From: Paraphysomonas bandaiensis
Taxonomy: Eukaryota; Chrysophyceae
Assembly: GCA_965644295.1 (NCBI GenBank)
Contig: CBFFRP010000150.1
Coordinates: 1-64,000 of the forward strand
DNA length: 64,000 nucleotides
Direction: 5' to 3'
Below the pieces are notes generated by a model, which worked only from the letters and a program-made list of their open reading frames with translations, did not search any database and had not been told where the DNA came from. This document shows positions 56,301 through 64,000 of the stretch, piece after piece. Numbering within the stretch: position 1 is the stretch's first letter; each line of letters opens with the position of its first letter. Made by a program: the position numbers and the translations under genes.

Positions 56301-57105
56301 CACTCTATGGTGTATTTTCAGGGTCATAAGAAAGTGCAAGATATGATGATGAGTGCACTGGAATCACAGAATGATGAGTGCTACAATATAATTAAGAGCA
56401 CTGGTGCCAGCAAGGAGGACCAGGTAGTTGAATTCTTTTCTAATTAATTACAAAGGAAGTTATGTACATTTGTACAGATGCGAGAACAAGCCCAGAAGAT
56501 GTTTTCACTCAATAACAAGAAGTCGCTTCGATTGAAAAAATGGGGCTCCTGGATAGCTTATGAGGATCAGAACTCTTCGAGTACATACTGGTATAATCAC
56601 AAGACTGGTGGTGGCCAATGGAACGTCCCTGATTCAGTAGCACCATTAATGACAGCCAAAGCATCTTTTGCCTCTCATTCAAGTAGGAGCGTCTTGGTAA
56701 GATGACGTGCACCTCTTGAACTCGTGACTAATTATGACACAGCAAATATCTTCCAAGGCTTCCATGAGGCTAAAGCGAGTCGGTGACTGGATTCAGTACT
56801 CAACGGAGTCTGGTCAAACTTTTTACTACAATGACAAGAACGGTGATTTCCAGTGGGTAAACCCTGAATCTGAGGCTGCTCCTGAGATGATGGAGCAAGC
56901 CGCAGAAGAGGAATGGGTCCCTTATAAAGATCCAGAGTCAGGGTGCATATTTTGGTATAACAAGAAGACAAATGTCTCTCAGTGGGAGTGTCCACTTGCA
57001 CCGGGTGAAGGGGCTGAGCACTTGGACAATCCTGACGAGTTTGGACACGCTTATGCCGACGAAGTAGTAGAAGTACATAGTGACGCGGATTTAGGAATAG
57101 ACTGA
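53347..57105 (+). CDS. Coiled-coil / ankyrin / triple-WW protein
   Basis: Four exons are inferred: 53347-56268, 56322-56423, 56478-56696 and 56743-57105, giving 1201 residues. An acidic, low-complexity N-terminus leads to a very long coiled coil (about 160-620) rich in Glu, Lys, Arg and Ala with repeated REKEELE-like heptads. An acidic hinge (EEEEDDFVDLP) is followed by about six ankyrin repeats (about 730-950: AGRSPLFYAVAYNN, HGDTPLHAAASSG, MGMTPVHLAQNA, RGDTPLHAAACNG). Three WW domains close the protein: SWIAYEDQ...YWYNHKTGGGQWNVP, DWIQYSTE...FYYNDKNGDFQWVNP and EWVPYKDP...FWYNKKTNVSQWECP. The WW domains should bind proline-rich ligands, making this a scaffold, possibly cytoskeletal. The second WW ends NPE instead of P at the usual spacing. 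No enzyme domain. Confidence 0.85.
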
Positions 57106-58227
57106 CACCCAAGAACACTGATATGTCTGATAGAAGAAGTGTGTGTTTGTAAGGTGGTGCAGTTAGCACAACGGTTTGTGTTACACCTGAAGGCATCTAG
57201 TTGTTTTGTGATTTGTTGATTTGTGTATTTTCGGTGTTGTATATATTTACACGTAGTGAGATATAGTTATGCAGCAGTCATTCTTATGACGAATAATATG
57301 TTAACTAAGGAGTTAACACACGGCATTTTTAATGCATAATATATTCTTATTACTGTGGTGATTGAGAGGCCTGGATTATGAATAAAGCCTGCAGTTTTCA
57401 AAATTATTTGAAATGCTCCTAATTTGGAATCAAATAAAGTATACATTGTTTCTCTTAATGGGTTCTCTTCATCAAGTTTAGTCATGAACTGTACAATATA
57501 TATATTGACATTTTTCAATTGATGAAGTCGCTTGTAATAATACACTATAATAATATCGATTGGATAAAATGGGTCACCGATTGTTAATTAGCAAAGTTGA
57601 CTTCTTCTCGGATAGTAAGATGTGCTAATATAATAATATTGTAAAGAATAAAGATATGTATTTCACTCTTAACCTGTGTCTGACACAACCGTCTCCTATT
57701 TCATGAACATGAAAGCTGAAAGATTGATTGAAACACCACTTTGTATTCTTTGTATTAAAGTCGCAAACTTCTGTAGTCACTACAATTCGTAACACTAGAA
57801 TTCAATCTGATAATAAAATGCTGCTTTTATCTACTTTATTCGCCACGAATGGTTATAATTCAAGTAAACATAATTTCCACCATCCACCATTGGTAAGCTG
57901 AACATTCTTAACTTTACGGAAATGTCAACGCTTATGGTCAATACAAAGATAAGCCAGCTTCCTTTGCAATTTCTAATTCTGCTTATTACTATTATTTTCT
58001 GCCAAGAAAAGTCTAGATTATACAGAATAATATAGGTCCGATACTACATGAATGATTCATACAGGTGGAGAAGTACTCGCCGAAATGGCAAAAAGGTAGC
58101 AGAGGAACAACTAAGGTTATTGTCTGCATGCTTACACCACCCAGCCACATATAGGATACTAATCACCAACTGCAGTGTTACTTCCTGGGCATTTCGATTG
58201 ACACAAACACTATTCTCAACAAGTCCA
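57106..58227. other. Intergenic region between convergent ankyrin-WW and two-pore channel genes
   Basis: AT-rich. A minus-strand frame of 92 codons at 57267-57545 (TMYTLFDSKLGAFQIILKTA, then GFIHNPG) faintly resembles a PUB-type helical module but lacks supporting exons. Otherwise nothing seen. Confidence 0.4.
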
Positions 58228-60221
58228 TCAATAGTAAGCATCGGATTCGCTTGTCTGTTCTATCGGGTCGTCGTTCTCTGTTCTGGCAGCCTCCAGCTCA
58301 TCGGGATTGTAGGTTCCCTGCAGACTACTGTGCGTACTCGAGTCTCCATGGAACGACATTTCCGCTTCTGATTTCACCAGCGGTTTGCTCAAGTCATCTT
58401 TCGAAGACCCAGTTAGCAAGGGGTTTGACATATCATGGTCACCGACTTTCCCTTTACGCCCACTGTCATAGCCATATTTAAGGTATCACGAATGCAAATA
58501 AGTATACAATTATACTACTAACCTGCTGCTTTGAGATATGTCACGAGTTTTGCTATTTTTCATGCCCTCGAGAGACTTAACGTGGAACTTACTGTGTGCA
58601 TTTCCCTCTTCTCTATTAGATCGGGATTTCTCTTCCTCCAACTTTTGCTGTTCTTCTCTTGCCTGAGCGCGAGCGATCTCTGACACAATATGCTGCGCGG
58701 ACAGAACACCTACAAAACAATCACACACGTAATTTTAGAAACTGTTCTAATTCACCTTCCTTTCCAGCGTCCAGCATGTCAAATACCTTGGAAACTATAA
58801 TTACGTCCTTATCGTGAACCTTGTTCATCATGCATAGAACCATCAAAATAAACTCCCCCTTGTTAATCGAGTTAGACTTTTGACGCAGGTCAGGAATGCG
58901 TTCGAAGAAGTCATTGTTAAGGATTCCCCGCAGAGTTTCTTCAGATAATTCGCCACCAAACTGCGTCATTACTCTCAACTCATTCTGCTTGGACTTAACT
59001 ATGAGTGGGTATCTGATGAGGTCATTGATGCCACTGGCGAGAACAGCACAACCAACTATAGAGTAAACGATAGTAAACACTTTGCCAGAGTTGGTCTGTG
59101 GGACGACATCTCCAAATCCCACTGTTGTAATGGTAACCACAGCCCAGTAGAGGGCCTCTCCGAAATACCACTTTTCAATCTGCACACAATGTTACAAACA
59201 GCAATGCAATGCGGCCAAAATACACACCCCGAGCATGATTAAGCAACCGAATAAAACAATCCCAAACACCACGAGAAAATCCCGTTTAGCACGCTGCTCG
59301 ATGTCCTTGAGCTCTTCGTCGAACATCTCCACGTTCAGCTTTTGCATGGCAGCCAGCATCCGCTTCTCGGATGCCACCTGAGAGGGAGGCGTTGAAGTGG
59401 TAGACATCCCTCTGATGGCGGTAGAGATGTGGTCAAAACTCTGACGTAGACGCGAGAATGAGTCATTGCTTGCAATTGTACTGACACGATCAATCCCACC
59501 GGATGTTCCCTCAGGCTGAGGTGAGGAATCGTTTCTAAGGAATGAAATAAGACATACATAACCATTCGCTTCGTCTATACCTTGCAGTATCTGACACGTC
59601 TAAAAAGTCTAACACTTTTTGATAATTAGGATTTTCTTTAAAGTTTTTCATTTTCACTGCTGCTTTCTTCACTCGACGATTAATACTCTCTTGATGTCTC
59701 TCATACAGAATTTCAGTCACGGATCCGATAAATGCACTAATAATCAGTATCCCAAGTATGATATAAAAACTAGTAAAACTCCTCTGATAAGACGTGTTCG
59801 GAGTGAGGTCTCCATATCTATTCATAGCACAAATTATAAGATCAACTCATACATACACATATATATATACAACACAGACAATCAGCTCACTCATACACTC
59901 ACTCACTCACATACATACATACATACATACATACATACATACATACATACATACATACATACATACATACATACATACTCACCCAATGGTTAATACAGTT
60001 GTAACAGAGAAATAAAGTGAATCAAGTACTGAAAAGTTTTCATGTCCCGTATAATATCCAATTCCAATAATAAAATATAATAGAAATGCTATGAGTGAAC
60101 GTCTTCTATATTGTGTACTAAATGTTTGATTTAATGAATTTAATGTAAATAATTCTTGTACAGCTGCAGCACTTTCACTAACTCTTCTTTGTAATTCACG
60201 TGCACTATTATGTACGGACAT
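58228..60221 (-). CDS. Two-pore-domain potassium channel (TPK/K2P-like)
   Basis: Predicted background or calcium-modulated K+ channel. Seven exons are inferred, the main ones being 60221-59983, 59817-59581, 59534-59228, 59179-58756 and 58709-58593, plus one small and one final exon ending at 58228, giving roughly 530 residues. Pore 1 is split by intron 1: TTVLTIG joins YGDLTP, with the intron inside the first Gly codon of GYG. Pore 2 reads TITTVGFGDVVPQT. Hydrophobic helices flank both (IAFLLYFIIGIGYY; FYIILGILIISAFIGSV; VVFGIVLFGCLIMLG; FTIVYSIVGCAVLASGI). The C-terminal segment VFDMLDAGKEG followed by VLSAQHI resembles an EF-hand loop and helix, as in plant TPK channels. Intron 1 contains a CATA array. 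Confidence 0.88.
59910..59978. repeat. (CATA)n microsatellite in intron 1 of two-pore channel
   Basis: 69 bp of uninterrupted CATA units preceded by CTCA repeats (about 59895-59909), starting a few bases from the 5' splice site on the minus strand. Confidence 0.97.
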
Positions 60222-60888
60222 TGATAGAATGAGATTGTATATATGAGATGTGTGTTATGGTGAAGTAGTTAGTATGTGCTTTATAACTATCTAGAGGAAG
60301 CTAGCAGTTGGTTGATGCATGAGCGATGGATGTACTCGAGCTATGTATGTATGCTGCTGTATCTTACAACTGTAGAGTGGACCATACAGCACCAGAGTAC
60401 CACTAAAACACACAGCAACAGCTAATGGTATGTATGTATGTATGTATGTATGTATGTATGTATGTATGTATGTATGTATGTATGTATGTATGTATGTATG
60501 TATGTATGTATGTATGTATGTATGTATGTATGTATGTATGTATGTATGTATGTATGTATGTATGTATGTATGTATGTATGTATGTATGTATGTATGTATG
60601 TATGTATGTATGTATGTATGTATGTATGTATGTATGTATGTATGTATGTATGTATGTATGTATGTATGTATGTATGTATGTATGTATGATATGACAGGTA
60701 GGGACGTACTACAACTAGATTGAGATCGCATTCAATTCTGTAGTAGCTCGTAGTGATATTCTTCCGTATCATACACAATACACAAATTACTTAACTAAAC
60801 TCACTTCCTCTACAAAATCAACTTCATAAAACTTTTACATACATATCAATACTTCAATACTTCAATTCTTTCAATCACCCTTCAAGAT
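60222..60888. promoter_or_regulatory. Divergent promoter region, two-pore channel / DUF1254 gene
   Basis: Holds a 260-bp TATG array (60429-60688) and a near-copy of the recurrent word (ATGCTGCTGTATC, about 60351). A pyrimidine/A-rich leader with TACTTCAATACTTCAATTC precedes the DUF1254 start. Confidence 0.55.
60429..60688. repeat. (TATG)n microsatellite, 65 units
   Basis: 260 bp of apparently perfect TATG units between divergent genes. Met-Tyr-Val-Cys frames through it are artefacts. Confidence 0.98.
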
Positions 60889-62229
60889 ATGCATATATTA
60901 TCACTTCTACTACTCTATGGATCACTCACACTCTCTACAGCATTTCTCATATCTAACTTAACAACCTCAATTGAATTATATTTATATGCATGGCCATTAG
61001 TCATGACATCATTAACACGTACATCAATGTTTTATTTACCTGATAATATCATGTTAGCTGCCCCTGTATTCCCTAATCCTAATCTTACAGCTATAGTAAA
61101 ACCTAATGTAGATACTTTATATGATGCATGTTGGATTAATCATAATAAAGTGAATGATTTAACATTAACAATACCTGATACATCAGATGGTTTATATTTC
61201 TTATTCCCTTTAATGGATGCATGGACAAATATTATTGATTCACCTGGATGGAGGACAACAGGGACAAGTCATACATCTGTGCTTATACGTGGACCACAAT
61301 CAACTTCATCACCTGATAATGATACATATGATCTTATACTTAATTCTACAACTAGTATGATGTATCTTTTAGGTCGAACTAATGTAGCAGATCAAAATGA
61401 TTTACGTCCAACACAAAAACAACTCTTTTCTTATGATTTATCAAAGAATTCAGATGGATTGAAAGAGCCTCCGAAGAAAGTACTTGACAAGTCAAATCCT
61501 GTTGAGGAAATCTTTTCTATGACCCCACAAGAGTTCTATGACACTTTTGCTGAGCTTATGGTGACCAATAAACCAATAATGCCACAGGATGAGGAGATTG
61601 TATCTAAAATGGAGAAGGAGTTTGGACTTATCCCTGGAGAGCCCTGGGCATACGCCGATCTCTCAGCTTCTCAGCAGGAAGAACTGGCGGCTGGAATGAC
61701 TAAGGGTATTGACATGATGTATTCATATCCTGTGACGCGAGTCAACGGTTGGACTATACCAGACATGAACACCGGAGCTTACTCCACAGATTACTATTTG
61801 CGTGCCTATATTGGGCTCGTACTGTATGCTGCCAGTCTTCCACAGGACACTGTTTACTATGAATCTGGTATGTACTCCGGCGGAGGCAAGGTCTATGAGA
61901 TGGAGTTTACTCCCGAGGCTGGCGGAACGCCTCCAACGAACCAGTTCTGGTCGTTGACTATGTACACTGATCTCGGGTATCTTGTTCCAAACGAGAATAA
62001 CACGTATTCCGTGTCGTCACAACAACCCCTTGTATACAGACCAGACGGATCTCTACACATCACAATGTCGATGACTCCACCTGCTGATATGAGTACAACC
62101 AACTGGCTTCCAGCCCCGCAAAGTGGGGATGATTTCCAGCTTACGTTGCGGGTCTTTTGGCCGGGTGATGAAATTCTCCAAAAGTCTTGGTTCCCGCCAC
62201 CTGTTACAGAAGTGAATACTCAGACCTAA
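60889..62229 (+). CDS. Secreted DUF1254/DUF1214 protein
   Basis: Intronless, 446 residues. An N-terminal signal peptide (ILSLLLLYGSLTLSTAFL) is followed by the DUF1254 region: ELYLYAWPLVMTSLTR, then NLTAIVKPNVDTLYDACW and GLYFLFPLMDAWTNI. A linker leads to the C-terminal DUF1214 half (NGWTIPDMNTGAYSTDYYLR, PTNQFWSLTMYTD, DGSLHITM, NWLPAPQSGDDFQLTLRVFWPGDEIL). The family is widespread in bacteria and patchy in eukaryotes, with no established biochemical role. Here it is probably extracellular or in the secretory lumen. Lack of introns and the bacterial-rich family raise possible past horizontal transfer, but the AT-rich 5' codons match its neighbours, so any transfer is not recent. Confidence 0.88.
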   Translation: MHILSLLLLYGSLTLSTAFLISNLTTSIELYLYAWPLVMTSLTRTSMFYLPDNIMLAAPVFPNPNLTAIVKPNVDTLYDACWINHNKVNDLTLTIPDTSDGLYFLFPLMDAWTNIIDSPGWRTTGTSHTSVLIRGPQSTSSPDNDTYDLILNSTTSMMYLLGRTNVADQNDLRPTQKQLFSYDLSKNSDGLKEPPKKVLDKSNPVEEIFSMTPQEFYDTFAELMVTNKPIMPQDEEIVSKMEKEFGLIPGEPWAYADLSASQQEELAAGMTKGIDMMYSYPVTRVNGWTIPDMNTGAYSTDYYLRAYIGLVLYAASLPQDTVYYESGMYSGGGKVYEMEFTPEAGGTPPTNQFWSLTMYTDLGYLVPNENNTYSVSSQQPLVYRPDGSLHITMSMTPPADMSTTNWLPAPQSGDDFQLTLRVFWPGDEILQKSWFPPPVTEVNTQT

Positions 62230-62634
62230 ACATAACCCAGAAAGCAGGGCAAATGTTAAGGGTTTCCTGTCACATCTAATCGTTTGACACTGATGGAACA
62301 TATATCCTTGCCTTTTCTTGAAATTTACCAAAACAGGCGATCTATATCACGTATCATATTATTGGCGTGCATATGGTTGGAAATATTGAACGTTAAAATG
62401 CAGCGAGATTATGATATGTAATGTGATTAATGATAATTATAAGAATTAATTTGTTAAAACGATGAAAACTATGTATGTGTTGTAATAATTTTCAAGGATT
62501 ACTTAGGAAATTTGCACTTATGGAGTAGGTAAAACTATGAACGCCGAATCTCATGTATTTCTCATCACAATTATAGTAAGCAGAAACATACATTGTAACA
62601 TTTACAGGTTTGATCAAAAAGACACACACAGTGT
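62230..62634. other. Intergenic region between convergent DUF1254 and LRR genes
   Basis: AT-rich, presumably both 3' UTRs; no gene or repeat recognised. Confidence 0.4.
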
Positions 62635-64000
62635 TTACTTCTCATAATATATCGACAGCATACGACTTCGATGGAATCGTTGATATTGAAAAGTGGTCGA
62701 AAAACAGATCACCTGTGTACCCATAAGGCATAATATTAGTGCAATTAACTCCGCACCTGTCGCACTCGCCACCCAGGTCGCTGCTGTCGATCCCATAGGA
62801 TTGTATGATAGCTCCACTGCTTGAACACTTGTTGACTTGGAGAGACCCTTAACATACAATCAGTCATATACGCGTAAATTGTTTTCAAACATACTTGAGA
62901 TAGCGTCCTGGCATTGCTATCCTCGATTCCAGTATTTTTCAGCTCGAGTACTCTAAAATTAAGTCATAAATTCAAATTTGTTACACAAATTCAAATCCAA
63001 CGAACCGTATGTTGTTCAATTGGAGTAACTCCGCAATACACACACAAGCGTCCGGAGTAGTCATCAAAGCTATGTTGTTACTAAGAAATACATCCGTAAC
63101 ATATGTATTGTCTCGGAGGGTATGGGCGACCATTAGTGTAGAGAAAGGACTGCAACGATTCGTAAATGGAAAAATGAAATAGTGCAAATTACGATACCTG
63201 AGTTCACAGCCCTCTGCACGTAAGGCATACAAAATGTGACCTCGGCATGACACCGTCTTGAATGCCATAAGTGCAGCCAATTTTACTCGCATTCGCGCAA
63301 TGCGTTGCGAAAGGTTGACTCCTGATGATTCCTTCTCATCAAAACTATGGTCAGCGTCCCTGCTGATCGTCACTCGTTAAGTAGTCGCAAAGAAAGCAGA
63401 CGTCTTACCTATCATTCAGTTCTGTGGTACCATTAAAACCCATACGAAATTCAGCTGCAGTCTAGTTAAGTCGCACAATTCGACAGCAACATATCCTACC
63501 ATCTCCAACAGATCTCTGCTCTTCTGAGTCATTAGATTTCTCCTCCTGATACCCGTTTATACTTTCATCTCTGCTATGAGATGGCAGAGTAATATCGTCC
63601 TGCTGACTCTGCATATCAGAGCTTGACTCTGAGGTCTTTTCTAGGGGGGAGTTGTTCTCCGCCAGACGAAGGTTATACACAGAAATAATTCGCGGGATCA
63701 GACCCTACGTCAATGAAACATGCTGTTATGACAGGAATAACGAAGGTACAGTGCCAACCTCGGGATCGGGTGGAATCGGAAGTGTATGAAAGGCATTGCG
63801 GTAAGGATTCAGTATTCCCCGTAAGAAAAAATACAAGCCAATGTCCTGGCATATTTGTTACAAGCCATAGCCGTAGATACAATTCACTTACTCCTATTGG
63901 GTTGTAAGAAAATGAACAAGATGAGAGCAGAGGGCAGCTCTTAAATACTAACGACAGTTCCACCATTCCAATGGCATCAATGGCGTTTCTACATAGGACT
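62635..64000 (-). CDS. Leucine-rich-repeat (ribonuclease-inhibitor type) protein, 5' end beyond window
   Basis: Partial gene of at least six short exons on the minus strand, entering from the right edge and ending at 62635. LRR segments include SCSFSYNPIG (about 63905), TYVTDVFLSNNIALMT (about 63100) with LLQLNNIRF, VLELKNTGIEDSNARTLS (about 62940) and TSVQAVELSYNPMGSTAA (about 62820). The LxLxxNxIG pattern and about 28-residue spacing fit the ribonuclease-inhibitor class. Between repeats lies a polar acidic region (SSDMQSQQDDITLPSHSRDE, then NGYQEEKSNDSEEQ). One exon carries a helical stretch (RIARMRVKLAALMAFK). The final exon may include a hydrophobic segment (AELIALILCLMG). The start and total length are outside the window; function is unknown beyond likely protein binding. 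Confidence 0.65.

Overview
This window is nuclear DNA of a eukaryote with compact, intron-bearing genes. The introns are GT-AG, mostly 45-110 nt long, and intergenic DNA is AT-rich. The gene set combines soluble adenylyl cyclase, a PKG-type kinase, a GRK-like kinase with DLG instead of DFG, BK-type and two-pore K+ channels, ACT-domain aromatic amino acid hydroxylase and a membrane-anchored GH5 beta-glucanase. Together with oomycete-like hAT remnants, this suggests a unicellular protist, most likely a stramenopile (oomycete-like). That placement is inference from gene content; no rRNA or other marker is present to settle it.

Layout, left to right: a dead hAT transposon (1-742); an OST3/OST6 oligosaccharyltransferase subunit (-); a dead pogo/Tigger-type transposon (2807-4780); NMD3 (+); phenylalanine-type hydroxylase (-); PKG-like kinase (+); a hAT MITE (14970-15249); a predicted mitochondrial protein of thirteen 40-residue repeats (-); a cyclin of the K/L/T type (+); a dispersed repeat (20518-20947); a very young Ty1/copia element (21364-26657); GRK-like kinase (-); soluble adenylyl cyclase (-); FkbM-like methyltransferase (+); methylcrotonyl-CoA carboxylase beta subunit (+); GNAT acetyltransferase (-); BK/Slo-type K+ channel (+); a second copy of the dispersed repeat (49420-50305); GH5 glucanase (-); a coiled-coil/ankyrin/triple-WW protein (+); a two-pore K+ channel (-); a DUF1254/DUF1214 protein (+); and a leucine-rich-repeat protein running off the right edge (-).

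Genes largely alternate in strand, giving convergent pairs and divergent pairs that share short promoter regions. Several divergent promoters carry long (TATG/CATA)n arrays and an exact 12-bp word, TACTGCTGTATA, that recurs four times and only between genes. Nearly every coding sequence begins with a stretch that uses almost only A- or T-ending codons and becomes balanced after roughly 100-200 codons. Five signalling genes (cAMP synthesis, cyclic-nucleotide kinase, GRK-like kinase and two K+ channels) lie in 50 kb, but nothing shows that they are co-regulated. No tRNA, rRNA or CRISPR was recognised.
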